DNA from: Mycobacterium shinjukuense
GTDB taxonomy: Bacteria; Actinomycetota; Actinomycetes; Mycobacteriales; Mycobacteriaceae
Assembly: GCF_010730055.1 (NCBI RefSeq)
Contig: NZ_AP022575.1
Location: forward strand, 3,968,001 to 4,032,000
DNA: 64,000 bases
Direction of reading: 5' to 3'
Under the pieces are notes generated by a model that saw only the letters and a program-made list of their open reading frames with translations, ran no database searches and had not been told where the DNA came from. Positions 1 through 8,308 of this stretch are shown one piece after another (position 1 is the first letter of the stretch; each line of letters opens with the position of its first letter). Position numbers and translations under genes: made by a program.

Positions 1-216
1 CGAGCCCGCGAGCCCAGCGCCGGCGGCGGCCACCGAACCGCCGGCGGGGGTGCGGGGTTCGTTGCAGATCCGGCATGTCGACGCCAGTTCGTGCAACGGG
101 GGCGAGGTGGAGATTTCGGGCGCCTTCGGCCCGGTGTATTGGCCGACACCATCGTCCCCGACTTCCCACTGGCCAACGAAAGCTTCAACCAGTCCTACGC
201 CGGCAACGACCTGTAA
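1..216 (+). pseudogene. Scar of hyc hydrogenase-like locus (HycG/NuoB head joined to HycE tail)
   Basis: Reading from base 2, the product includes LQIRHVDASSCNGGEVEI, which matches the first [4Fe-4S]-ligand region of NuoB/HycG-type small subunits (normally SCNGCE; the second Cys is Gly here). Around 137-145 this homology stops. The frame starting at base 1 then gives ADTIVPDFPLANESFNQSY and ends at the TAA at 214-216, which resembles the C-terminus of HycE/NuoD-type large subunits (LINKSFELCYACVDR in the complex I protein). In M. tuberculosis these two proteins are encoded several genes apart (Rv0082 and Rv0087). The simplest reading is an internal deletion that fused the start of one to the end of the other, followed by decay. 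The family match is from memory of the motifs. The left end lies outside the window. Confidence 0.5.
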
Positions 217-384
217 CTGCGGGTGCCCGCGGTGTCTGGGGTTGGGGTCGAGCGATGTCATACACCACGCCGCTACCCCGCGCGCTGGGATCGGCCGGAG
301 GATCGTCTTACGATTTTTCTCTGCTGAGTGCTCGGGGGTGGCCGGGCGTTGGCCGGGTTGCCCAAACCTGGTGGGAGGTGCGGG

Positions 385-929
385 ATGTCGTTTGTGATCG
401 CGGCGCCGGAGGCGTTGTTGGCGGCGGCTTCGGATTTCGCTGGAATTGGTTCGATGATCGATGCGGCCAACGCGGTGGCGGCGGCCCCGACCGTCGGGGT
501 GCTGGCCGCCGGTGCCGATGAGGTGTCGACGCGGGTCGCGGCGTTGTTCGGCGGGTACGCCCGGGAGTATCAGGCGCACAGCGCGGCGGTGTGGGTGGCG
601 CCGGCGGCCCCGCGCAATCCATTGGGGCTGGCACCGCCATCGGCGGGGCCGGTGGTCTCGGCGGGGGCGGCGGCGCGGGCGGGGACGGCGGTGATGGCGG
701 CGGCGCCGGCATCGGTGGCGCGGGCGGGCCCGGCGGGTTGCTGATGGGCGGGCCGGGCATCAGCGGCGCCGCCGGCACCGGCGGTTCCGGCGGCACCGGC
801 GGCGGCTTCGGCACCGGTGGCGCCGGCGGCAAAGGCGGTGCAGCCTCGGGTGGGACGGTCAACATCGGCGGCATCGCCGGCGCCAACGGGACGAACGGCC
901 TGGCCGGCGCCAACGGCGCACCGGATTAA
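385..929 (+). pseudogene. PE_PGRS family gene, truncated and frameshifted
   Basis: ATG 385 follows GGAGGTG (373-379) and opens a classic PE domain (MSFVIAAPEALLAAASDFAG...) that is recognisable for about 68 residues, up to YQAHSAAV near 588. A PE domain normally runs about 95-100 residues, so its last part is missing. From about 591 the Gly-Gly-Ala/Asn-rich PGRS repeats continue in a different frame (GGAGGLGGGGGAGGDGGDGG and similar) to the stop at 927-929. The PE frame itself terminates at 744. PE domains direct export through ESX type VII systems. This copy would make only a truncated PE protein unless a frameshift is bypassed. It lies just beyond the hyc scar in a region of general decay. 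A sequencing error in this very GC-rich repeat cannot be excluded. Confidence 0.75.
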
Positions 930-1004
930 CGACCGCTGCGCCGTGATCGGGTCGCACGCCACCCACGCCCCTGGTGACGGCGCGACGGATATCGCCAACC
1001 GACC

Positions 1005-1793
1005 CTATGCTCGGCGGAAGGCACGACCCATTCGCCGTTTGAGGGCCGCGTCGAAACGGCGGTAGGTGCTGCGCAGCGTATGCCCCGGCCAGCGCTGGCC
1101 GATCAGCTCGACCGGCAACAGCGGGTCGCGTTGCAGATGGCGGACCACGGCGATCGACAATGCGAACCCCCGCCTGAAGCTTTCGGTCGACTCGTCGCGC
1201 TTGCCCGCATCGAGTGCCACCGTCATCGCCTCGGTGAGTGCCCGGGCATCGTCGGCCCACTCGTCGAGGCAAAACAGCGACCGCATCTTGTCGGCGGCGA
1301 TGTCGGTGGCGGCGCCGTGAAAGTGGGTGCACTGCCGATCCAGCACCGACCGTGACGCCGGAAACCGTTGCGGGTCAAGGTTATCCGGGCGTATCCACAC
1401 GCCTTCCCGAAGCTCGGCCAGGTGCAGCGCCATGGCCGCTTTCCGCAGTTCCAGCCGATCGGCCACCGACCGGCGCTCCAGCGAGACGATCGCCAGCTCC
1501 CACGTCCCGTCCCATCCGACGGTGGCCGCGTCGTCGATCCGGGACGCCTCGTCGATGCGCTGGCGACGCTCGGCCAAGCGCCCGGCGAGGGCGTAGCACC
1601 CACCCTCAGCGGTGAGTTCACCGTTGCAGACCATCCGCCACAGGCAGGTGCGGGCCGCGCCGTCGCTGATGCCGAACAAAGCGGCCACCGCGACCAGCTC
1701 CGCCACCGTCAGGCGGGCCCGGTCGGCCCCCAACAACGCCGACGCCAGCACCGAGCGCGCGCTCAGCGGCCGGTTGCCGAACAGGTCGTCCAC
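1005..1793 (-). CDS. PaaX-family transcriptional regulator
   Basis: The product is about 262 residues when started at GTG 1793 (VDDLFGNRPLSARSVLASAL). The N-terminal part is a winged helix typical of PaaX (RLTVAELVAVAALFGISDGAARTCLWRMV), followed by the PaaX central part (WDGTWELAIVS) and C-terminal part (RDPLLPVELIGQRWPG). PaaX proteins are GntR-like repressors that usually respond to aryl-CoA or related catabolites. It is divergent from the Rieske oxygenase gene, with only 51 bp between the start codons, so it probably controls that gene and itself. In-frame upstream starts would overlap the neighbour promoter, which is why the GTG was chosen. The family is fairly certain; the ligand is unknown. 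Confidence 0.8.
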   Translation of the reverse strand: MDDLFGNRPLSARSVLASALLGADRARLTVAELVAVAALFGISDGAARTCLWRMVCNGELTAEGGCYALAGRLAERRQRIDEASRIDDAATVGWDGTWELAIVSLERRSVADRLELRKAAMALHLAELREGVWIRPDNLDPQRFPASRSVLDRQCTHFHGAATDIAADKMRSLFCLDEWADDARALTEAMTVALDAGKRDESTESFRRGFALSIAVVRHLQRDPLLPVELIGQRWPGHTLRSTYRRFDAALKRRMGRAFRRA

Positions 1794-1794
1794 C

Positions 1795-1836
1795 GTATCA
1801 CTAAAACATTGACGCGTGATGTTAGCAATGTGATAC
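1795..1836. promoter_or_regulatory. Divergent promoter/operator between paaX-like gene and Rieske oxygenase gene
   Basis: An inverted repeat GTATCAC (1795-1801) / GTGATAC (1830-1836) brackets the intergenic region. On the plus strand TTGACG (1809-1814), a 16-bp spacer and TGATAC (1831-1836) form a plausible sigma-A promoter. Its start point would fall at or next to ATG 1845, implying a leaderless transcript, which is common in mycobacteria. One arm of the inverted repeat covers the -10 hexamer, a natural repressor position. Binding by the adjacent PaaX-like protein is inferred. Confidence 0.4.
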
Positions 1837-1844
1837 TGACACCC

Positions 1845-3050
1845 ATGTGCTCCCCGACGAAGGCGTTGGTGGCCGACGATGTGGAGATCGTTCGGCGCAT
1901 CCTGGCCCACATCGACGCCGGCACCACCGATGAGGGTCCGAGCTGGCGGGAACCCGTCGAAAACTATGTGAACCCAAGCCGGTTCACCGAGGAACTGCGG
2001 CTGCTGCGGTCAATGCCCAGCGTGTTCGTGCCCTCCGCGGCGATCCCGAACCCGGGTGACCACGTGGAACGGACCGCCTTCGGGGTGCCGCTCTTCGCCG
2101 TTCGCGGGCGCGATCGTCGGGCGCGGGTGTTCCGAAACGCTTGCCGGCATCGAGGTTTTGCCCTCGTCGAGGACGCGGGGTGCTCGCATGCGCTGGTCTG
2201 CCGCTACCACGGGTGGACATATCGGCTGGACGGCTCGCTCGCGCATGTGCCCCACGACGACGCATTCCCCGATCTGGACAAGTCCGCGCGCGGTCTGGTC
2301 GAGGTCGCCAGCTCAGAGGTGGACGGGCTGATCGTCATCGGGGCGCTTGACTCCCCGCATCCCGGCCACGATGAGGCGATGGGGTGGCTGGGTGACGGCA
2401 CCCCGTGGCGCGACAAGCTTCTTCCGGCGAGCCGGCTGGCGTACGTGGATTCCTCTGTGCGAGCACTGAATTGGAAGGTGCTCGTCGAGCAGTTCCTGGA
2501 GGGCTATCACATCCGCTGGACACACAAGGACACCTTTTACCCGGTGCAATACGACGACCTCAACGTCGTCGAGATCTTCGGGCCGAATTGCCGTATCACC
2601 TTCCCATACCGCAATATCGAGCGGCTTCGTGACCGTCCCGAGGACACCTGGACAACGGACGCGAGGGTCACGTACCTGTATCAGCTGTTTCCCAACGTCA
2701 TGTTGGCGACGTTCCCGGACCTGATGCTGATGGTCGTGATCGACCCGGTGGATGTGGACCACAGCACCACCACCATTTACTCGATGGTCGATCCCCGCAA
2801 GGCCGACGCCGCCGAGGGCGGGTGGCGTGATCCCGGACCCTACAACCCGGCGGGCGCGGCCAGCTTCATCGCGCGCGGTGCAGTGGAGGACAACGAGATG
2901 TCGGCGGGCGTGCAACGCGGCCTGCATGCCGGTGCCAACGAATTCGTGGAATTCGGGCGCCACGAGAGCGCGATAGGCCATTTCCACGCCACCCTGGACA
3001 ACCGGCTGGCTCGACTCTTAGGAGTCGAAGGGCGCCAGCCGCACCGCTAG
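1845..3050 (+). CDS. Rieske-type aromatic ring-hydroxylating oxygenase, alpha subunit
   Basis: The protein is 401 residues. The N-terminal Rieske domain has the [2Fe-2S] motif CRHRG...CRYHGW (C-x-H, then C-x-x-H). The catalytic domain carries the mononuclear iron motif EQFLEGYHIRWTHKDTF (two His spaced like E/N-x-x-x-x-Y-H-x-x-x-x-H). This family inserts dioxygen or demethylates/hydroxylates aromatic or aliphatic substrates and needs a separate reductase. No ferredoxin reductase or beta subunit gene is adjacent, so the electron donor must be encoded elsewhere. ATG 1845 is preferred because the promoter appears to start transcription on it and no Shine-Dalgarno is visible. The divergent PaaX-like repressor suggests induction by a substrate or CoA thioester. 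The substrate is not predictable from sequence. Confidence 0.85.
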   Translation: MCSPTKALVADDVEIVRRILAHIDAGTTDEGPSWREPVENYVNPSRFTEELRLLRSMPSVFVPSAAIPNPGDHVERTAFGVPLFAVRGRDRRARVFRNACRHRGFALVEDAGCSHALVCRYHGWTYRLDGSLAHVPHDDAFPDLDKSARGLVEVASSEVDGLIVIGALDSPHPGHDEAMGWLGDGTPWRDKLLPASRLAYVDSSVRALNWKVLVEQFLEGYHIRWTHKDTFYPVQYDDLNVVEIFGPNCRITFPYRNIERLRDRPEDTWTTDARVTYLYQLFPNVMLATFPDLMLMVVIDPVDVDHSTTTIYSMVDPRKADAAEGGWRDPGPYNPAGAASFIARGAVEDNEMSAGVQRGLHAGANEFVEFGRHESAIGHFHATLDNRLARLLGVEGRQPHR

Positions 3051-3118
3051 CGGCAATCCGCAGCGAACCAGCAGCCCGAAGCGTCCCGCCGGCACGGCGG
3101 CCGCCTCCGCACGCATCA

Positions 3119-3793
3119 TCACAACGAGTTCCCGCTTGAATTCGCCCCTCGGGTAAGGCGTAGCACTTTGCCGACGTTGCCCGGAGTAATGTCCCAGATG
3201 CGTAGTCCGGCACCATCGGCCATCGCTCCCCACTGCAGGTAGCAGCCGATCGCGCCGTCGGTGTCCACCGTGATGCCCGGCGTGGTGTGCACGCAGATGC
3301 CGTCCGCGAGCAGATCCGCACGTGCGTCCGCCAGGCCGGCGGCGCGGGCGCAGGCAAGCGTGCGATCGACACTGCCCAACGTGAAATCACGGTTCGCCGT
3401 GGGGTTGACAATGCCGTAGTCGTGAAGCAGCGCCCCGCCATAGAAGAGCTCGTCGTCGATCTTGTGCCCGTCAACGGCCGCCAGGGCACGCCCGAACAAC
3501 CAGGTGCGGTAGGAGTGCCCCTGCAGGGACGGCGGCAGCTCCGCACACGCCCGCTCGGCCTCGCGCGCAAACCGCGAATCGGGGACCCGGAACGTGGCCA
3601 CATCAACGCGCGCGGCCGCGGCCGGAATCCGGCCCAGGGCAAGCTTGAGCCGGCCCACCGCGTTGTGCCACCGACCCACCCCGATAGCCGCCAACAGGCG
3701 GCGGCGCTCCGCTCGGGTTAGCCGACCACCCGTGCGACGTGTCCAAGTGAGGCCGCCCAGCCGCTGTGGATCGGGTACGCCCACCCGCGACAT
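3119..3793 (-). CDS. HD-domain protein (putative metal-dependent phosphohydrolase)
   Basis: The product is about 224 residues from ATG 3793. It contains HSYRTWLFGRALA, then DDELFYGGALLHDYGI with the metal-binding HD pair, then VHTTPGITVDTDGAIGC. That arrangement is typical of HD-superfamily phosphohydrolases acting on nucleotides or other phosphate esters. It follows the deacetylase gene by 34 bp on the same strand, so the two are probably cotranscribed. A longer reading frame extends upstream, but it would overlap the deacetylase coding region. The substrate is unknown. Confidence 0.65.
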   Translation of the reverse strand: MSRVGVPDPQRLGGLTWTRRTGGRLTRAERRRLLAAIGVGRWHNAVGRLKLALGRIPAAAARVDVATFRVPDSRFAREAERACAELPPSLQGHSYRTWLFGRALAAVDGHKIDDELFYGGALLHDYGIVNPTANRDFTLGSVDRTLACARAAGLADARADLLADGICVHTTPGITVDTDGAIGCYLQWGAMADGAGLRIWDITPGNVGKVLRLTRGANSSGNSL

Positions 3794-3827
3794 TCTGCCA
3801 GCAACTGGGTCCCGCCCGCCGACTCCG

Positions 3828-4637
3828 CTACGGGGTCTTGAGGAACACGTCGTTGAGGGTGACGGTCCGCAGGTTCCGGGCGCGGATGAGCTCGACAAGC
3901 TGTGGGTAGACGTGGGTGACCGGCAGGTGGTTGAGGTGCCCGATCACGATGGCCTGGGGGGTGAAGTACTGATCGGCCATCTTCACGATGTATTCCTCGG
4001 TGATCAACGTCGAATCCGACAGCGAACCCGACCACAACACCGGGACTGTGTAGCCGAGGTCGGCGGCCACGGCATCGACGGCGGCGTTGTGCTTGGCATA
4101 CGGTGGGCGCCAATAGGGTTTGGCGCCGATGCCGTAGGTCTTCTTCAGGAAATCGTCGTTGTGGGCAAGCTGTTGGGCGACCTGGCTTTTCGTCAGCGTG
4201 GTCAAATCCGGGTGTGACCACGTGTGGTTGCCGAGCTGGATCTGCCCGGAGTCGACCAGCGGCCGAAGTGACGCCACGTTATCGGTCCAGGAGTCGTAGG
4301 TTCCGTTGACGAAGAACGTCAGCCGCACGCCGGTGTCCTGGGCGAACTGCGTGTAGGCGCGCACCACTTCACGGTTGACGCCGTCGTCGACGGTCAGCGC
4401 GAGCAAATCACCGTCGCCGGGAAGCTTGGCTAGCACCCCACCCCCGGGCAGCCGGATGCGCGCACCGGGTGGTGGCGGCGGTAACAAGCCCGCGGCGGTC
4501 GGACCGGACGCCGAAGAATCAGCCGTCTGGGCCAACGTCCGTCGTTGCGGGTCGATCACGCATCGAGCCGCACCCACACCGACGACGGTGGCGGCGGCGA
4601 GTGAGCCGAGGAAGCGACGCCGGGTCAGCTCTGACAT
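3828..4637 (-). CDS. Tat-exported polysaccharide deacetylase (NodB family)
   Basis: The protein is 269 residues. It begins MSELTRRRFLGSLAAATVVG, a twin-arginine signal, so export of a folded enzyme is expected. The NodB domain shows LALTVDDG (TFDDG motif, catalytic base and metal Asp), NHTWSHPDL (metal-binding H-x-x-x-H) and YWRPPYAKH (R-x-P-Y motif). Family members de-N-acetylate or de-O-acetylate peptidoglycan or other glycans outside the cytoplasm. All main catalytic residues are visible. The HD protein gene lies 34 bp downstream. The actual glycan is unknown. Confidence 0.85.
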   Translation of the reverse strand: MSELTRRRFLGSLAAATVVGVGAARCVIDPQRRTLAQTADSSASGPTAAGLLPPPPPGARIRLPGGGVLAKLPGDGDLLALTVDDGVNREVVRAYTQFAQDTGVRLTFFVNGTYDSWTDNVASLRPLVDSGQIQLGNHTWSHPDLTTLTKSQVAQQLAHNDDFLKKTYGIGAKPYWRPPYAKHNAAVDAVAADLGYTVPVLWSGSLSDSTLITEEYIVKMADQYFTPQAIVIGHLNHLPVTHVYPQLVELIRARNLRTVTLNDVFLKTP

Positions 4638-4841
4638 TCGACGCTCACAATCGGAATCCCCTGTTGACGAACGACGCCACCACAGCAGCGAACCGTATCA
4701 CCGGCGGGGCCGATATGCCGTGTTGACGGCGCGAGGGTCGGCGATCTGTTCGGTAACAATCGGCGCCAGCGCGGACCGTTGCCGGCGACGAACACGCCGC
4801 GTGTCGTGAGCATCCTGCCGCTACCGTCGCCGTCGCCGGCG

Positions 4842-5849
4842 CTACCCGTCGGGCTGACCGAGCGGCTTGTCTGTGACGTGCGGGAGAACCGCGTCGGTCA
4901 GCAGCCGCAAACTGGCCCACCCGTCGTCCACCGGCAGCCCGCCGACCAGCGGGTTCATGACGACTTCTCTTCTACCGCAACGGATCTGGTCGATCAATTG
5001 CTCGGGGGTGAGGATCTCGACGTGGTTGAGGCGTCGCAGATCCGGGATCGAGGCTGCGGCGATCTCGTTGGGCCTCGGTACCCCAGCGCGCTTCCAGGCG
5101 CTGTATTCGGCGGCTTCGTTCATGACGAATTCGCCGTAACGGGACCATGCCAGGTCCGGGTCGTCGTGCAGCAAGGTGACGGTGCTGCCGTTTTCCGGGC
5201 GGTAGACGAAGCCCGTCTTGCCCTGGCGGGCCAACTCCCGGTGATACACCGCTTCGACCTCGGGCATGGCCATCGGCGGCGAGAACGGCAACCCGAAGCG
5301 CGCCGCCCGCCGGGCCGCCGCGGACGTCATGCCGCCGACGAACACGATCGGGTGCGGGCGGGTGTGCGGTTTCGGGGTGACGTTGATGAGTGCGCCGTCA
5401 TGCTCGAAAGGTTGATCGCCCCATGCCTTGAGCAGTACCGACAGGCAGCGATCCATCAGGGCGCCGCGCTGCGACCAGTCCTTGCCGGCGGCGTGGTATT
5501 CCTCGGGCCGGTAGCCCATTCCCGCGACAAAGCTGAACCGGCCCTGAGCGAGGTTGTCCAGCACGGCGACATCCTCGGCGAGCCGAATCGGATCGTAGAG
5601 CGGAACGATCAAGGCGTTGACGCTGATTCGCACGTTGCGCGTTCGCCCGGCCAGTGCGGCGGCCAGAATCAGCGGCGACGGAAGCCAACTCGTTGCCGCC
5701 AGATGATGCTCTTCGCTGCTGACCGCGGTGAATCCGTGCCGATCGGCGTATTCGGCCATGTCCAGGGCGGCTTGATAGCGAGCGGCGTGACGTGCCGTGG
5801 GGTCGGCGATATTGGTCATGTTCAGTCGTAGCGCGGTGAGCAGACTCAT
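4842..5849 (-). CDS. LLM-class flavin-dependent oxidoreductase
   Basis: The protein is about 335 residues from ATG 5849; an in-frame ATG at 5879 would overlap the end of the upstream TetR gene. The bacterial-luciferase-like fold is indicated by HGFTAVSSEEHH at the N-terminus, VRISVNALIVPLYDPIRLAEDVAVLDNLAQGRF in the middle and the FVGGMTSAAARRAARFGLPF region. Mycobacterial members use FMN or F420; the choice cannot be told from sequence. It lies immediately downstream of the TetR regulator on the same strand, so it is a likely regulatory target. Neither start has a good Shine-Dalgarno. Confidence 0.8.
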   Translation of the reverse strand: MSLLTALRLNMTNIADPTARHAARYQAALDMAEYADRHGFTAVSSEEHHLAATSWLPSPLILAAALAGRTRNVRISVNALIVPLYDPIRLAEDVAVLDNLAQGRFSFVAGMGYRPEEYHAAGKDWSQRGALMDRCLSVLLKAWGDQPFEHDGALINVTPKPHTRPHPIVFVGGMTSAAARRAARFGLPFSPPMAMPEVEAVYHRELARQGKTGFVYRPENGSTVTLLHDDPDLAWSRYGEFVMNEAAEYSAWKRAGVPRPNEIAAASIPDLRRLNHVEILTPEQLIDQIRCGRREVVMNPLVGGLPVDDGWASLRLLTDAVLPHVTDKPLGQPDG

Positions 5850-5856
5850 CGCCGAC

Positions 5857-6508
5857 TCATCGTCGTTCGGTGGCGGCATGCCCGCGCCGCGTCAAAAGCG
5901 TTCCACGGATGAGTCTTTGCGCCGAGCCCAGCGTGGCTTCGTAGGCCTCCGGCGGCAGACTGGCCACCCGCTCCGACAGACCGCGCGTCAGCGCACAGAT
6001 GGCGTCCACCGCGGCCGCCGCGTCGGCGCCGGCGGACAGGTCCCCCCGGACCAGGGCGTCCTCGACGATCTCGGCGACAACGTCGCGCAGCACCTTGGAG
6101 CCTGGGAAATGTGCCGCACCGCGCCACGCCTGGGCACTGCTCTGGGCGCGGATCGCCCGCAAGAACGTGGCCAGGTACGGGTAGTCGCGGTTTCAACGCG
6201 AGTGACTCGTCCAGCACCGCATCGAGTCGGTCGACGACGTCATCGCACTGCGCCGCGGCAGCACGCAGCCGCGGCAGCACGATCGCGTCGATCTCCTCGC
6301 CGGTCGCCTTGAGGCCTTCCGATTTGCTCGGAAAGTAGTGATACAGACTTCCGCTGGTCATGTCGGCTGACCGGGCGATCCCACGGATCGTCGCCTGTGC
6401 GTAGCCGACCTCGGCGACACAGCGCATCGCCGCGGCGATGATCCGGCGTCGGGTCTGATCACCGCTGGCATCTACGGGACAGCCCAATCGAGACCTCACG
6501 CTGACCAC
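5857..6508 (-). pseudogene. TetR-family regulator with one-base frameshift
   Basis: From ATG 6508 the N-terminal TetR DNA-binding domain is intact (TRRRIIAAAMRCVAEVGYAQ, then SADMTSGSLYHYFPSKSE). After DESLALKPR, near 6190, the frame loses similarity to TetR ligand domains. The next frame restores it (YPYLATFLRAIRAQSSAQAW...) and runs to the stop at 5857. Dropping one A from the AAA run at the junction (…TTGAAACCGCG… on the coding strand) rejoins the two halves as LNRDYPYLATF, so a single-base insertion explains the break. It could be a real recent mutation or a sequencing error. The head is closely similar to the truncated plus-strand TetR at 6661. Confidence 0.7.
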
Positions 6509-6660
6509 GTTCCGGTCATCTCGTGCGGTGCCCGCCGTCGGTCGGTGGGTGACTCACCGCGCACCTCCACGGACGCCGAAGCTAATCGATCAGTCGAATA
6601 TATTCGACGTGCGTGGCCCGTAGTCCCGTGGCGGGTCGACATGCGAGTCAGGACACGACC

Positions 6661-6948
6661 ATGACCCGGCCACAGCTCGGCCGGCCCATCGGAGCCGGCG
6701 GCGAAGAAACCCGCCAGCGGATCATTGCCGCAACCATGAGCTGTGTCGCCGAGGTCGGCTACGCGCAGGCCACTATCCGTGAGATCACCCGGATGGCGAA
6801 CGTCACCAGCGCCAGCCTGTACAACTACTTCCCGAACAAGTCGGAATTGATCAAGGCAACGATCGCTGCGCGCGCCGACGCCACGATGCCGCGGTTGCGT
6901 GCTCGACATGCGCCGGCTCGAGGCGCTATGTCGGATCGGCGTCGATGA
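6661..6948 (+). pseudogene. Truncated TetR-family regulator (DNA-binding domain only)
   Basis: ATG 6661 opens MTRPQLGRPIGAGGEETRQR, then a complete TetR helix-turn-helix (FPNKSELIKATI at its end). The HTH is strikingly like that of the minus-strand TetR ending at 5857: both share CVAEVGYAQATIR and a SLY(H/N)YFP(S/N)KSE core. After ATMPRLR (about 6900) TetR similarity stops and ISL3-transposase sequence begins, so the ligand domain was lost through an insertion or deletion. The remaining frame ends at 6948. It might still give a DNA-binding fragment of about 95 residues. Confidence 0.65.
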
Positions 6949-7145
6949 GGTGTGCTATCGCCACCCGCACCGCTATCTGATCGGACCATCATCGGCGATC
7001 ACGACACCGGCACCGTCATCGACATCCAGCCCGGACGCAGCGAGGAATCACTGGCGAATTTCTACCAATCCCAACCGGATTCGATCACCTCGGGCATCGA
7101 AGTAGTCAGCATGGATGTCTCCAAGGCCTACACCGGCGCCACCCG
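6899..7145 (+). mobile_element. ISL3-family transposase fragment
   Basis: In one frame LEALCRIGVDEVCYRHPHRY (about 6912-6980) matches the first catalytic Asp block of ISL3 transposases (IGVDEISYRRHHRY in relatives). After a shift the next frame continues GDHDTGTVIDIQPGRSEESL... and VVSMDVSKAYTGATR, the second Asp block (SMD-x-S-x-A-Y). Both ends of the transposase are missing, and I see no terminal inverted repeats. It is a dead remnant that marks where the preceding TetR gene was truncated. Confidence 0.65.
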
Positions 7146-7467
7146 CACCCCGTCCGCCGCCAGCCCGGCGAACGCGACGCTGACGGGAGTCGACACGCTG
7201 CGTCTGCGTTATCCCAATGGTGAGAGCGTCAACTCCGAGGCGCTAGTGGTCGACCGGCGCACCGGGGATCTGCTGGTTTTCGAGAAAACTTCCAGCGGTG
7301 ACCCCCGCGTCTGTTGGGCACCAGGCGGGTTGCAGAACGGAAGTGTCACCATACTTCAACACGTGGCAACCGTGGACTTGCCGGGCGCGAACTCCAATCT
7401 CACCACCGGTGCCGATCTGTCGGCGGATGGTTTGCACTTGGCGATCCGCACCTATGACGACGTCTAG
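7146..7467 (+). pseudogene. Remnant of a beta-propeller-like protein gene
   Basis: The frame that carries the ISL3 fragment continues with LRLRYPNGESVNSEALVVDR and RRTGDLLVFEKTSSGDPRV, then DLSADGLHLAIRTYDD and a stop at 7465-7467. The recurring pattern (A-L-V-V-D-x-x-T-G-D-L, then A-D-L-S-A-D-G-x-x-L-A-x-R-T-Y) resembles blades of secreted beta-propeller proteins. No start codon or signal peptide belongs to it, so it is a 3' fragment. The family call is weak. Confidence 0.4.
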
Positions 7468-7544
7468 GTGGAATCAGGACCCGAGCGGTACCGTCTGGTC
7501 GGCCTACGACGCGTCGTGACCCGTCCGTACCCGGACCGCGCCAG

Positions 7545-7964
7545 CTAGCCCGACGCCTGAGTGAGGGCGTCGATGGCGGCCTGCAGCTTGGCGGCGGCCT
7601 CGTCGGCGATCTCCTGCAGACCGGGTTGGTCGAGGACGCGGACCATCAGCTGTGGGTCCATCGCCTCGATGATGACCGCGCTGCCCGGTTCGGCGGTGTC
7701 GGCTCGCAGCACCACGTTGCACGGCAGCAATTGACCGATCTGCCGGTCCACGTCAAGGGCGCGGTGTGCCAGCGACGGGTTGCAGGCGCCGAGGATCAGG
7801 TAGTCCTCCATGTCTTTGCCAACCTTTTGCTTCAGCGTGGCTTTGACGTCGATCCTGGTCAACACACCGAAGCCCTGTTCGGCCAGGGCCTGGGTGGTCC
7901 GTTCAACCGCGTCGTCGAATGACGTGCGCAGTGTGGTGCTCAGACCCGCTGTCCCCGATGTCAT
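7545..7964 (-). CDS. DUF302-domain protein
   Basis: The protein is 139 residues with an AAAGGA ribosome site before ATG 7964. The DUF302 core is recognisable: FDDAVERTTQALAEQGFGVL, then DYLILGACNPSLAHRAL and IGQLLPCNVVLRAD. The two Cys (GACNP and LPCNV) are characteristic of the family, whose members are often encoded beside thiol- or metal-responsive regulators; their biochemical role is not established. It follows the CsoR/CstR-type sensor gene by 18 bp, so the two form an operon. It probably takes part in a sulfur-, oxidant- or metal-stress response. Confidence 0.8.
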   Translation of the reverse strand: MTSGTAGLSTTLRTSFDDAVERTTQALAEQGFGVLTRIDVKATLKQKVGKDMEDYLILGACNPSLAHRALDVDRQIGQLLPCNVVLRADTAEPGSAVIIEAMDPQLMVRVLDQPGLQEIADEAAAKLQAAIDALTQASG

Positions 7965-7982
7965 GTGTCAATCCTTTCGTGC

Positions 7983-8249
7983 TCAGGCGAGCGCCAAAAA
8001 CAGCCTTTCCAACTCGGGCTCGGTCAGCGGTGGCGAGTCGCCGTGCTTGGTCCCGGTGATGCAGTCGCGAAGTCCGGACGCGACGATCTTGAACCCGGCC
8101 CGATCAATGGCCCGAGACACCGCCGCGAGCTGGGTCACGACGTCTTTGCAGCTGCGGCCCCGCTCGATCATGGCGATGACGCCGGCGAGTTGCCCCTGGG
8201 CGCGTCGCAGCCGGTTGAGCACGACGCCGACGCTGTCCTCGTCATTCAT
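7983..8249 (-). CDS. CsoR/RcnR-family repressor, CstR-like (two Cys, no His)
   Basis: The protein is 88 residues, all helical, with the family signature LNRLRRAQGQLAGVIAMIE and RSCKDVVTQLAAV. The Cu(I) site of CsoR is Cys-His-Cys. Here Cys34 and Cys63 have the correct 29-residue spacing, but the His four residues before the second Cys is Gly59 (VASGLRDC). Loss of the His with both Cys kept is the pattern of CstR-type persulfide sensors. A GGAGG site precedes ATG 8249. A palindrome fitting family operators lies in the divergent promoter (8309-8326), so it probably represses itself, DUF302 and the AhpD-like gene. Persulfide rather than copper sensing is inferred from the residue pattern. Confidence 0.75.
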   Translation of the reverse strand: MNDEDSVGVVLNRLRRAQGQLAGVIAMIERGRSCKDVVTQLAAVSRAIDRAGFKIVASGLRDCITGTKHGDSPPLTEPELERLFLALA

Positions 8250-8308
8250 CAGGTGCCTCCATATCGTTGCCGAAAGCTGCCATGCCGGCGAAGCCCGCTA
8301 GCCAGTCT

